Assembly: GCA_965371225.1 (NCBI GenBank)
Contig: CBDUXP010000015.1
Location: forward strand, 12,365-76,364
Length of the DNA: 64,000 bases
Reading direction: 5' to 3'
Source: CBDUXP01 sp965371225 [NCBI: uncultured bacterium]
GTDB lineage: Bacteria; Abyssobacteria; SURF-5; CBDUXP01
In this document: positions 9,231 to 17,366 of the stretch, piece by piece
Layout of the letters: the number at the start of each line of letters is the position of its first letter
Position numbering within the stretch: the stretch's first letter is position 1
Made by a program: the position numbers and the translations under genes
Notes under the pieces: model-generated
Databases searched by the model: none
Seen by the model: only the letters and a program-made list of their open reading frames with translations
Told to the model about the DNA's origin: nothing

Positions 9231-10061
9231 TCAGTCCACCCAAGGTTCGGGCGGGAGGGGTTGGCCGAGATCTTCAACCACCCCGTTGAACGCGTCGACC
9301 CGAAACACCTCACCGTATCGAAAGTCGCGGTCGCGCGCAGCGGATTCGCCACGCAGCCGCAGCCCCATGTCGATGACCGGATGGTATTCCCGGTAATCGA
9401 GCGCCCCGCCGGGCCAGTCCACTCCCGCAGCGTCCATGGCCATCGCCAAGTCCTGCACAATCAGGTGCATCTGGCATTCGTGCGCGCAGAGCGCTTCGAT
9501 CTTGCGATCTATCACGTCCGTGATGTTCACCACGCGGTTCACGTCGCGGGGATGCTTGGCGAAGTAGTACATGTACGGGACGTAATGGGGTTCAAGGCCG
9601 GCGGCCCGGTGTTCCGGATGAAAGAGGGGCATGTGCCCGAAGCCCGCCGCTTCCGTGGCGGCCCAGGCGACGGCGCGATGGTCCGGATGCGTTTCGTAGG
9701 GCGCGAACGGGTCCCATGTGATGACGATGCGCGGGCGGATTTTCCGCACCAGCTGCATGCACTCTTCCCGCAACTGGGTGAGCGGCACATCCCGCAATTC
9801 CCCGTCGGCGTGGCCGAGAAAATGCACGTCCCGCATGCCGAGAATTTCTGCCGCCCGGCGCGCTTCCGCGGCGCTCACTTCGATGAGTTCCTCACGCGGC
9901 AGCAGGTGGGAACCCCGCTCGTTGTTCGTCGCGATAATCTCATCCACCGTGAACCCGGCCGCCACGAGCCGCGCTACCAACCCGCCGGCGAACGCTTCAA
10001 GATCGTCCGCGTGCGCGACGATCGCGAGCGCCGTGGGTGCTCCATCCTGAACCTCTACCAT
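9231..10061 (-). CDS. PIG-L/LmbE-family deacetylase
   Basis: A 276-residue zinc-dependent N-acyl hydrolase of the PIG-L family, which includes N-acetylglucosaminyl-PI and mycothiol/bacillithiol deacetylases. AHADDLEAFAGG is the family AHPDDxE motif (A for P), and YETHPDHRAV supplies the distal His/Asp motif. A GGGAG ribosome-binding site lies 7 bp before ATG 10061. It is divergent from the lipoate-ligase-like gene with only 38 bp between the start codons. The substrate is not identifiable; no glycosyltransferase accompanies it. Confidence 0.87.
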   Translation of the reverse strand: MVEVQDGAPTALAIVAHADDLEAFAGGLVARLVAAGFTVDEIIATNNERGSHLLPREELIEVSAAEARRAAEILGMRDVHFLGHADGELRDVPLTQLREECMQLVRKIRPRIVITWDPFAPYETHPDHRAVAWAATEAAGFGHMPLFHPEHRAAGLEPHYVPYMYYFAKHPRDVNRVVNITDVIDRKIEALCAHECQMHLIVQDLAMAMDAAGVDWPGGALDYREYHPVIDMGLRLRGESAARDRDFRYGEVFRVDAFNGVVEDLGQPLPPEPWVD

Positions 10062-10084
10062 CGCGTTCTCCCGCGTATGCTGCG

Positions 10085-10094
10085 TGCTATAGTA
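10085..10094. promoter_or_regulatory. Overlapping divergent -10 elements between PIG-L and lipoate-ligase-like genes
   Basis: On the plus strand TGCTATAGT (10085-10093) is an extended -10 (TGn followed by TATAGT) placed so that initiation falls at the A of ATG 10100, implying a leaderless mRNA. On the minus strand the same bases read TACTAT (10094-10089), which would start the PIG-L transcript about 20 nt before its ATG, including its ribosome-binding site. Neither strand has a good -35. Confidence 0.5.
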
Positions 10095-10099
10095 CGAGC

Positions 10100-11185
10100 A
10101 TGTCGCAGTTGGTTGTGCGGCGCCTCCCCGACACGACGCCCGGACACGTGCTGGCCCTCCAGCGGCACTTGCTGGGCCTTAGTGTGCGCGCACGTGCGAC
10201 GGACCGGCCGGTGTTGTTGCTGGCGGAGTGCGCGCACTCCGGCGTCGTCCTCGGCCATTACCAATCCTTCGACCCCGGTTGCACCGATCCACCACCGCCG
10301 GCGGTCCACCGGCGCCAGACCGGCGGACGGGCCACGGCCATCGGCCCGGGCATCCTCTGGGTCACCGTAATCTTGCCGGCGTTGACGGAACTCACCACCC
10401 CGAATCCCCGGCCCATCACCCCCGACCGCGCCTTGAACCGCTACTGCCGCGGTATCCTGCGCGGACTCGCGTCGTTGGGCGTCCCGGCGTTCTATCCGGG
10501 GCAGGATTCTATCACGGTGCGTCGCCGCCCCCTGGCGCTGCTCAGTGCCGACGTCACGCCCCACGGCCCGGTGCTGTTCGAATGTTTCATTGCGGTCAAC
10601 CGCAGTGTAGGCGCCCTGCAAGGCGACCTCTTTCCCGGCGAAGCGCAGGCCCCCTCCACGCTCAACGCGCTGGCCGTCACCACCGTCGCCGGCGAGTTGG
10701 GCCGCGGCGTGGAGGTCGCGGAGGTGATGGCCGCCATCTGCCGGGGATATGAGGACCAGTCGCAGATGACCCTCAACGAGAGCGCGGCGAACCCGCTGGA
10801 AGCGCAATTGCTGGACGCCATCGAAGCGAAAGAACTCCGCGTGCCGGGCTGGGTGTACGGCGGCATTCCCGGTCCGGACCACGACCTGCACACCAGCGTC
10901 GAGGTGACCCTGGGCCGCTTTGAAGTGGGATGCGCGCTGCAGCAGCGCCATTTCCTGTCCAGCGTCACGTTCGCCGGGGATTTCATCGCCACCGGCGGGA
11001 TCATTCCCGCCCTGGAGAAAAAGTTGCGCCTCTGCCCGACGGAATGGAAGGCCATCGGGATCGCGACGGACCAGGCCTTTCAAGAACCGCACCGCGCGAT
11101 CCTGGGGATCGGGCCCCGCCAGACGATTCCGAATACCATCATGCAAGCGATCGAATCGGCGCTCCCGCAACCCGCGGGGAACTAA
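10100..11185 (+). CDS. Lipoate-protein ligase A-family protein, probably atypical
   Basis: 361 residues. The N-terminal half resembles the LplA/biotin ligase fold: a glycine-rich RRQTGGRATAIGPG loop matches the family RRxSGGGxVxHDxG lipoyl-binding loop, and FYPGQDSITVRRRPLALLSA aligns with the GRNDxxVxGrKIsG region. The lysine that contacts the lipoyl-adenylate in active ligases is not seen there (Leu/Ser in its place). The C-terminal part resembles the LplA accessory domain (VEVTLGRFEVG, EWKAIG). ATG 10100 fits the leaderless promoter. It may be a paralog with another acyl substrate or a non-catalytic binding protein. Its stop overlaps the convergent M20 gene by 4 bp. Confidence 0.7.
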   Translation: MSQLVVRRLPDTTPGHVLALQRHLLGLSVRARATDRPVLLLAECAHSGVVLGHYQSFDPGCTDPPPPAVHRRQTGGRATAIGPGILWVTVILPALTELTTPNPRPITPDRALNRYCRGILRGLASLGVPAFYPGQDSITVRRRPLALLSADVTPHGPVLFECFIAVNRSVGALQGDLFPGEAQAPSTLNALAVTTVAGELGRGVEVAEVMAAICRGYEDQSQMTLNESAANPLEAQLLDAIEAKELRVPGWVYGGIPGPDHDLHTSVEVTLGRFEVGCALQQRHFLSSVTFAGDFIATGGIIPALEKKLRLCPTEWKAIGIATDQAFQEPHRAILGIGPRQTIPNTIMQAIESALPQPAGN

Positions 11186-12684
11186 GGCGCGGTTTCCGCG
11201 GTGGCATCGGTCGCGATGCGCCGCACGATGTCGTAGTACGGGCGGAGCGCCGCACGGTAGTCCGCAACCTCCAGGTATTCGTTGCGGCCGTGCACGGTGG
11301 CGCGTTGCGCTTCCGTCAGCATAAACGGCGCAAACCCGTACGCGTCGCGCCCGCGCTGCCGCCAGAAGCGCGAGTCCGTGCCCCCCGCCGACATTTGCGG
11401 CACGATCGCCGCGCGCGGATCGACTCCCGACATCACCGATTCGATGGCACGGTAGGCCGGGGAGTCGATGGACGATTCCGTGGCGGTCCCTTGATAGATG
11501 AACTCGAAACTCACCTGCCGGGACTCCTCGGGCGTCAGCGGGCGCCCCAACTCCGCAGCCCGGCGCTGGTCCCAGGCTTCCGCTTCGGGATCGTGCGCCA
11601 GGCGGGCCAGCCGCGCGAGCAACGCCTCCGACGTGTCGCCCGGCAGAATGCGACAGTCGAGAATCGCGGTGGCGGTGGCGGGCACCACGTTCGCCTTATA
11701 CCCCGCCTCCAGGTTGGTGAGATTGATCGTCGTGCGCGAGATGGGATTGAACATGGGCCGGGCCAGCAGCGAGGGGGCCAGCCGGGGCAGGACGGCCGGG
11801 TCGTACGCCTGCGCCCACAGGCGCCCCTCCTCCCCGCCGACGAGGGGGGCGAGTTCCACCAGCGCCTTGGCGACCGTGGGCACGAGCCGGACGGCGGTTT
11901 CGTGCTCCGTGATGCGCGTCAGCGCACGCAGCAAGTAGAGGTTCGGGTTGTCGGGGGTCGGCCGAGAGCCGTGGCCCGACGTGCCGCGCGCAGTCACGCG
12001 CACCCAGTTCACGCCCTTCTCCGCGGTCTGCACGAAGTACACGCGGCTGCCCTCGCCAAAGCTGTCGCGCCGCCCGCTCGCGCCTTCGCTCAAAACGAAG
12101 GCCGCATCCACCAGATCCCAATGATGCGCGGCCATCCACTCGGCGCCGCGGCCGCCTCCGGCCTCCTCGTCGGGAGCGGCGTAGAAGATGACGTCGCGCC
12201 TGAGCGGCACCTGGGCGCGGGCCAATTCGCGCATCACTTGCACCTGCACGACACCGAGCCCCTTCATGTCCAGCGTGCCGCGCCCGTACAGTTTCCCGTC
12301 GACGATGTCCGCGGCGAAGGGCGGATGGTCCCACTCCCCCGCCTCGGCGGCCACCACGTCCATATGATTCAGGAGCAGGAGCGGGGGCGCGCTGCCGTCG
12401 CCCCGCAGGCGCGCGAGCACGTGCACTTGCCCCGGTTCGCTTTCCAGGACGGTCGGCTCGAGCCCCACCTCGCGCAGCGCCGCGGCGTACAGGGCCGCAA
12501 TCTCCGTCGTGTCGCCGGGCGGATTCGCCGTGTCGATGCGCACGGCCTGCCGCAGCAACTGCAGCATCTCCGCGCTCCCAGCGGCGAAGTCCGGCTCGGC
12601 CCGTGCCAGCCCCGGTACCAGCAGCAGGAACACTGCTGCGACGAACGGCGCACGTCCACGCCGCACCTGTCTGTTGGTGGCCAT
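11182..12684 (-). CDS. Secreted M20-family zinc metallopeptidase
   Basis: A 500-residue M20/M28-type peptidase or deacylase. ATG 12684 has a GGGAGG ribosome-binding site and opens a signal peptide (hydrophobic core AAVFLLLVPGLARA). Metal-site motifs in order are LLLLNHMDVVAAE, YGRGTLDMKG and FYAAPDEEAGGGRGAEW (catalytic Glu-Glu), with SAGGTDSRFW near the C-terminus. The dimerisation domain contains the conserved GTSGHGSRPTPDNPNLYL. The closest known group is the carboxypeptidase-S-like M20 proteins, which act on N-acyl amino acids or dipeptides. Export suggests scavenging of peptides or acyl-amino acids in the periplasm. Confidence 0.9.
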   Translation of the reverse strand: MATNRQVRRGRAPFVAAVFLLLVPGLARAEPDFAAGSAEMLQLLRQAVRIDTANPPGDTTEIAALYAAALREVGLEPTVLESEPGQVHVLARLRGDGSAPPLLLLNHMDVVAAEAGEWDHPPFAADIVDGKLYGRGTLDMKGLGVVQVQVMRELARAQVPLRRDVIFYAAPDEEAGGGRGAEWMAAHHWDLVDAAFVLSEGASGRRDSFGEGSRVYFVQTAEKGVNWVRVTARGTSGHGSRPTPDNPNLYLLRALTRITEHETAVRLVPTVAKALVELAPLVGGEEGRLWAQAYDPAVLPRLAPSLLARPMFNPISRTTINLTNLEAGYKANVVPATATAILDCRILPGDTSEALLARLARLAHDPEAEAWDQRRAAELGRPLTPEESRQVSFEFIYQGTATESSIDSPAYRAIESVMSGVDPRAAIVPQMSAGGTDSRFWRQRGRDAYGFAPFMLTEAQRATVHGRNEYLEVADYRAALRPYYDIVRRIATDATAETAP

Positions 12685-12837
12685 GGTGCCTCCCCCCGGC
12701 CGCGGCCGGACTCGTGGCGCCACATTGTATCCAACCGCGCTCCCGCCCCAAATTGACAGTGCGGAAAAACGCATGACATACTGCCCGCGCTCGGCCTCGC
12801 GGGGAGGCCGGCGTCGCCGGCGGGGAGCGCAACACCG

Positions 12838-13293
12838 ATGAGTAGTCTCGGCTGGATCATCCTGCTCGTACTCGCGCTGTGGCTCGTTATCCAACGCGCC
12901 GCGCTCCACGGGCTCCGCCGCGAGGTAGAGGCGACCCGGCGGGACATGTATCGCGGCCAGTATGACGCGGAGGAGAAGCTGCACCGCCTGGACGCGGACC
13001 TGCAAGTGGTCAAGCTGGACGCGCGGGCCCGGGAGGGGACGTTGCGCGTGGGGCCCTACGTGCGCGTCAGCGAGGCCGCGGCGCTCCACCCGAACGTGGA
13101 ACGGGTGCTGGGCCGGTTTCACATCGTGGTGGGCAACGGCCGGGAGGCCGAGACGCTGGCGGAGGCTGCCGCGTCCTACTCCCAGGATCTGGAAGCGGTG
13201 CTGACCGCCATCCACACGGTGCTCGAGGATCCGAATGCCGCCGTGGGCGAGCCGCCGGTGGCCGATCCGGCGGACGACGCCTTCGAAGTCTAA
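12838..13293 (+). CDS. Small membrane-anchored protein with DUF1858-like domain
   Basis: 151 residues. An N-terminal hydrophobic helix (residues 4-18) is followed by a charged, probably coiled segment (about 22-60). From about residue 70 the sequence VGPYVRVSEAAALHPNVERV, then LGRFHIVVG and ETLAEAAASYSQDLEAVLTAI, resembles DUF1858, a short domain of putative disulfide oxidoreductases and ScdA-like proteins. The usual cysteine pair is absent, so a redox role is unlikely. The tail is acidic. It starts 153 bp from the divergent M20 gene and ends 30 bp before the MBL gene, suggesting an operon with it. Confidence 0.65.
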   Translation: MSSLGWIILLVLALWLVIQRAALHGLRREVEATRRDMYRGQYDAEEKLHRLDADLQVVKLDARAREGTLRVGPYVRVSEAAALHPNVERVLGRFHIVVGNGREAETLAEAAASYSQDLEAVLTAIHTVLEDPNAAVGEPPVADPADDAFEV

Positions 13294-13323
13294 CGTTCGC
13301 GCCCCAACCTATAGAGGACGTTC

Positions 13324-13965
13324 ATGATTATCGAACACCTGGCGGTCGGCATGTTTCAGTGCAACTGCATGATCCTCGGCGACGAGACGACGCGTGAGGC
13401 GATCGTGATCGACCCCGGGGATGAGGCGGACCGGATCCTGGAGGTGTTGGAGCGCCACAAGCTGACGGCCAAGTGGCTGCTGCACACGCACGCGCACCTG
13501 GATCACGTCCTGGCCACCGGCGAGGTGCAGGAACGCACCGGCGCGCAAGTGTGCCTCCATCCCGACGACCTGTACCTGTACGACGGGCTGGAGATGCAGT
13601 CGCGGATGTTGGGCCTGCCGGTGCCGAAGCAGGTGCCGCTGGACCGGCACCTGACGGATGACGAGACGTTTGCGGCCGGCGGGATCGAGGTGGGCACGCT
13701 TCACACCCCGGGCCATACGCCCGGCTCCTGCTGCTTCCTCATGCCGCAGGCGGGCGAGGCCACGGTCCTGTTCGCGGGCGATACGCTCTTCATGGGCAGC
13801 ATCGGCCGCACCGACCTGCCCGGCGGAAACTACGACACGATCATGGCGTCGATCAAGGATCGGCTCCTGCCCCTGGAGGATTCCACCGTGGTCATACCGG
13901 GCCACGGGCCGGCGACCACGATCGAACGCGAGCGGCTTAGCAACCCGTTTCTCCAGGACCTGTAG
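13324..13965 (+). CDS. Metallo-beta-lactamase-fold hydrolase (glyoxalase II-like)
   Basis: A 213-residue MBL-fold enzyme of the length of single-domain glyoxalase II-like proteins. Metal ligands are clear: THAHLDHV (HxHxDH), HTPGHTPGSCC, FAGDTLFMGSIGRTD and the final IPGHGPATT. Such enzymes hydrolyse S-acylglutathione or other thioesters, or act as persulfide dioxygenases; the C-terminal substrate-binding domain of full glyoxalase II is missing, so the exact thioester is open. It follows the DUF1858-like gene by 30 bp on the same strand. Confidence 0.88.
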   Translation: MIIEHLAVGMFQCNCMILGDETTREAIVIDPGDEADRILEVLERHKLTAKWLLHTHAHLDHVLATGEVQERTGAQVCLHPDDLYLYDGLEMQSRMLGLPVPKQVPLDRHLTDDETFAAGGIEVGTLHTPGHTPGSCCFLMPQAGEATVLFAGDTLFMGSIGRTDLPGGNYDTIMASIKDRLLPLEDSTVVIPGHGPATTIERERLSNPFLQDL

Positions 13966-13968
13966 CCG

Positions 13969-14014
13969 CATCGCGCGCCGGCGGGATGGCTTCTTCCCGC
14001 TGCGCGTCGCGATG
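13969..14014. terminator. Long hairpin between convergent genes
   Basis: CATCGCG at 13969-13975 pairs with CGCGATG ending at 14014, and GCGGGA pairs with TCCCGC nearer the loop, giving a long imperfect stem between the MBL stop and the stop of the convergent secreted protein. There is no clear U-tract, so it may be a weak bidirectional terminator or only a stabilising structure. Confidence 0.4.
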
Positions 14015-14028
14015 AGCGGGCCGGGGCT

Positions 14029-15687
14029 TTAGTGGCCCTTCTTCAGGATGACCACCACGTCTTCACCGCTGATGGGCGTGCCGTCCAACAGGTTACCGGT
14101 CAGCCGCAGGATGCGCGCCTCACCGTCGACGACCGGGGCAATGGCGGCCAGGATGGCCTGGCGATCGAACTTCATCGTCAAGTCGGCGAACCCATCGGGG
14201 CCTTCGTCCGTGCAGTCGAACGGCTCGGACTTGCCTTCCAAGGGCAGGAAGGGCGTCGCTACGTCTTCGAGTCCGGTGCGCATGGGCCCTACGCCTTCGA
14301 GCATCAGGGTGCTGACGTCGATGTCAGTCACGTCGAGGTCGGCCATACCCAACACGGCGACGGGCAGGATACCCCGGCCCTTGGCGTTGAGCGGGTTGCG
14401 GCACGCCTCCGGAAGGACATCCAACGCCACCGGAGGATCTTCGAGTATCGGCTCCACCATGACCTCGATGCTGAAGCCGCAGGTGCTGTGCCGGCCGACC
14501 GCATCGGTTGCGGTAAAGGTGATCGCGTGCACGCCTTCATCCGCGGCCATGGGCGTCCACAGGAACGTGGTGCTCACGGGATTACCGCTCGTCGGCAGAC
14601 CGGGGAGGAACATGGCGTCGCCGGGCAGCATGTCCGCTTCGAGCGTCACCATATCGTCCCCCATCGCGACGATCGTGATGGAGATCATGTCGCCGGCATC
14701 CAGGAACAACGCGCTCGCGCAGTCCACCATCGGTCCGCCGGTCTCGGAGAGGGTAATCACGGGTGGGGCGCCGGTATCGCTCACGAGCTGGATCATGAAA
14801 TCCACGGCGGCACTACTCTCGCCTTCGTCGAGGATGACCTGCGTCGAGTAGAGCGTATTCCCACCAGGGTTCCCCACATCGGCTGCGTCGAGCGCCCCGG
14901 TGGTGTCCCACCGGTACTCGCCCGTCATCTCGTCCACCGTCGCCGCATTCGGCGCGGTGGTCGGACCGGGCTGCTCGAAAGTCGCATCGCCCGTCTCACC
15001 AGCCGTGGCCAGCCGGTACGTCACCGGATCCATGTCCGGATCGGTGGCGGGGACGACGAAGCTGCAGTCCGCACCCGTCGGGCAATTCACCACGTGCGGG
15101 AGCGTACTGGCGGGCGAGCTGTTGGTGCTGCCCGCGTTGACCACGGTCTGCACGCGGTACGCCGCGGAGGGATTGTTCACGTGGCTGTTGGGGCCGAGCG
15201 TCTCGAACAGGCGGCAACACCCCGCCAGCGCGGCGACGTAATCGCCCGGCGCGCCGTAGGTGTGGCTGATGGTGGTGTCGATGCTCGGGAGGCTCATGCT
15301 GTCCAGGGCGACGGCGAAGATCCAATCGTTCGCCACGTCCACCTCGGTCACCATGAACATGAGGACCGACGTGGTCGTGCCATCGCCGAAGTCGAGCACG
15401 CTCATCCCGATGAACTCTTCGAAGATATCGCCGACGCCGGGATACGCATCCGCTTCCGCGCAGGGCACGAATGCCCAGACGGTCGGATCGATACAGTCGA
15501 AGTCGGACCGACGGTAGGCGCCGAAGACCGTGAACTCGACTGTGTCGCCCGAGACCGGGGACCAGGTGACCTGGCCGGCCCGGAACTGCTGGGCCTGGAC
15601 GGGAGCCACGGGGAGCAGCGCGCAAAGGACAAGGGCTACCAGAAGCAGCCACACGCACATGGTGGGTCGGGAGTAAGGGGCGGGCAT
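14029..15687 (-). CDS. Secreted multidomain protein with Ig/PKD-like repeats
   Basis: 552 residues with a signal peptide (hydrophobic core CVWLLLVALVLCALLP, then PVQAQQ). The N-terminal domain has a PKD-like pattern (LDFGDGTTTS, then ISHTYGAPGDYVAALAGCC). Middle domains look like cadherin/Ig-like modules (PATDPDMDPVTYRLATA; FLWTPMAADEGVHAITFTATD). The C-terminal about 110 residues (ACRNPLNAKGRGILPVAVLG to DGFADLTMKFD) belong to a domain often found at the end of secreted proteins in environmental genomes. No catalytic site is visible. It is probably an extracellular structural or adhesive protein. A second ATG at 15660 would also give a good signal peptide. Confidence 0.8.
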   Translation of the reverse strand: MPAPYSRPTMCVWLLLVALVLCALLPVAPVQAQQFRAGQVTWSPVSGDTVEFTVFGAYRRSDFDCIDPTVWAFVPCAEADAYPGVGDIFEEFIGMSVLDFGDGTTTSVLMFMVTEVDVANDWIFAVALDSMSLPSIDTTISHTYGAPGDYVAALAGCCRLFETLGPNSHVNNPSAAYRVQTVVNAGSTNSSPASTLPHVVNCPTGADCSFVVPATDPDMDPVTYRLATAGETGDATFEQPGPTTAPNAATVDEMTGEYRWDTTGALDAADVGNPGGNTLYSTQVILDEGESSAAVDFMIQLVSDTGAPPVITLSETGGPMVDCASALFLDAGDMISITIVAMGDDMVTLEADMLPGDAMFLPGLPTSGNPVSTTFLWTPMAADEGVHAITFTATDAVGRHSTCGFSIEVMVEPILEDPPVALDVLPEACRNPLNAKGRGILPVAVLGMADLDVTDIDVSTLMLEGVGPMRTGLEDVATPFLPLEGKSEPFDCTDEGPDGFADLTMKFDRQAILAAIAPVVDGEARILRLTGNLLDGTPISGEDVVVILKKGH

Positions 15688-15703
15688 GGGTTACTCGTTT
15701 CCG

Positions 15704-15724
15704 ATTCGTAATACTTTTACGAAT
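15704..15724. promoter_or_regulatory. Inverted repeat upstream of the secreted Ig-like gene
   Basis: ATTCGTA (15704-15710) and its exact complement TACGAAT (15718-15724) flank a 7-bp spacer, 17 bp before the start codon of the minus-strand gene. It is A+T-rich against a GC-rich background, so it may be an operator or part of the promoter. The rest of the gap (15725-15964) shows no gene I can support. Confidence 0.35.
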
Positions 15725-15964
15725 GCGTAATGTGCCAGCGAGGGACGCGGCCGGACCGCGAAGCCGGGGCAGCGCACATCGGTTTGGTCTCTGAACGGGG
15801 CATTGCTCTGCGAGATATGTCGTGGCCCGGGGGCGTCTAGAGGGCGGGCACGCCCACGACCGGGCCTACGCAATGTGTAACGTCTGGGGCCTAAGTAGTG
15901 CAGGGATCGTGCCAGCGATTCAGCCCGGCACAGGAGGGTCGCGACTAGCAGAATTCCGGCGGCG

Positions 15965-17356
15965 TCAGGCGACGCGGCGGATGGCGTGCGCGAGGAGCGC
16001 GGGGAGCCCAGTCGCTGACCGTTCGCGCGCGCCCGCTGCGACGCCGGGCCCCGTGACGATGGCCTGCGTCGTCCCGCCGGGTTGCGGCCCGAAGAGCAGC
16101 ACGAACGTGGTCTCGTCCTCGTAGTGCGGATGCCGCTGCGCCTCGAGCCAGTGGTAGTAGCTCCACTGATCCACGTCCAGCAGGTAGTCCGCGTCCGTGT
16201 AGTTGCCCTGGCCCACGGCGCCTTGCTCACCGAAGCCGCGGCCTCGCTTCTGCCTGCGCAGTGCCTCGTCCGGTCCGCCGAACTGTACGTATAGGAACTT
16301 GGGATGCACCAGTTGCATGGCGCGCAGCCCCCCCACGTGGACGAACGTGTTCCCGCGATCTTTGATGCCCCGTTCGCCGAACATGACGTGCGACACGAAT
16401 TGCACCGCCTGCGCATCCGGATAGCGTTCCTCCAGTTTGAGATCGTGGATCGCCTGCTCGCGGAGCCCGCGGATTTCCTTTCGCAGCGCCCGCTTCTCCT
16501 CCGGAGTCTGCGCCATCCGCATCTTCTTGCGGAATCCCGTGCGCTCCAGGTACGTATCCACCATGCGCGCGTCCGCCGTGCTAAGCACGTACGGCGCCGA
16601 CTCCCCGCGGCCCAGGCCGGTCGCGTTCGTCCCGCTGCCCAGGATGCTCCACACGGCTTCCCGCGGCAGGCCCCGTTCTCGCAACACGGCGGTCACCGAA
16701 GACTCACTGCTGCCGGCGGCGGCACCGCCGCGCAGAATCTGGCTTGCAAAAGCAGGCAGGGTCGTCGCCACTCCCGCCACGTTCTCGTACCACGTACCGG
16801 CCGGCATCAAGTCGCGCGCGGCATGGGGCATCACGCCCGGCGCAGGCGGCGCGACCGTCAATCCCCGATCTGTCCACGGCCCCAGCGCCGTCACCACGAC
16901 CTTGGCCCCCGTGTGGTACGGGATGCGCGCCTCCACCGCCAGGCGCTTTAGCCCCTCCTCCAGCGCGGCGCGGTCCATGCGCCCACCCTCCGGATCGGCC
17001 CCGAGATACGCCGCCAACTCCTGCTTACTCATGTACTCCGCGTACACGAGCAACTGCTCCAGGTCCCGCTGCTGGCGCGCACTCAACTCGTCGTACGCAA
17101 GCAGCCAACCCCCGACGAGGCCGGGCCCGGGCCGGGGCAGCTTCTTCAGGAACGGGCGGGCATACTCGATGAGACGCTTGCCCTCGAACGACAGGGCATC
17201 GAACTTCGGGTTCTGCATCAGGCCACCCCGGCGGCGCGCGCGGCGTCGCGGCGGGTCCGCCGCGGCAGGCGCCTCGGCGGCGGCGAGCAGGCGGGGCACC
17301 GCGGCGGTAGCGGTGAGCGCGGTCACGATGGTCGGGAGGAACGTGCGGCGGTGCAT
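15965..17356 (-). CDS. Exported protein of unknown function, partner of the alkaline-phosphatase-like gene
   Basis: 463 residues with a Tat-like leader: MHRRTFLP then an Ala-rich hydrophobic stretch. ATG 17356 has an AAGGAAG ribosome-binding site. I do not recognise the main body. It is rich in charged helices (MRMAQTPEEKRALRKEIRGL). The C-terminal part (FVLLFGPQPGGTTQAIVTGPGVAAG) faintly resembles the end of alkaline-phosphatase-superfamily proteins such as its neighbour, but no metal-binding motif is evident. It starts 10 bp after the stop of the neighbour, so the two are co-transcribed and probably work together in the periplasm. Confidence 0.7.
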   Translation of the reverse strand: MHRRTFLPTIVTALTATAAVPRLLAAAEAPAAADPPRRRARRRGGLMQNPKFDALSFEGKRLIEYARPFLKKLPRPGPGLVGGWLLAYDELSARQQRDLEQLLVYAEYMSKQELAAYLGADPEGGRMDRAALEEGLKRLAVEARIPYHTGAKVVVTALGPWTDRGLTVAPPAPGVMPHAARDLMPAGTWYENVAGVATTLPAFASQILRGGAAAGSSESSVTAVLRERGLPREAVWSILGSGTNATGLGRGESAPYVLSTADARMVDTYLERTGFRKKMRMAQTPEEKRALRKEIRGLREQAIHDLKLEERYPDAQAVQFVSHVMFGERGIKDRGNTFVHVGGLRAMQLVHPKFLYVQFGGPDEALRRQKRGRGFGEQGAVGQGNYTDADYLLDVDQWSYYHWLEAQRHPHYEDETTFVLLFGPQPGGTTQAIVTGPGVAAGARERSATGLPALLAHAIRRVA

Positions 17357-17366
17357 GGCGACTTCC

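Noticed and set aside
14032-15711. 559-residue plus-strand ORF opposite the secreted Ig-like protein
   Set aside because: A shadow frame: low-complexity His/Arg/Gly composition, no motif, while the minus strand has a signal peptide and recognisable domains.
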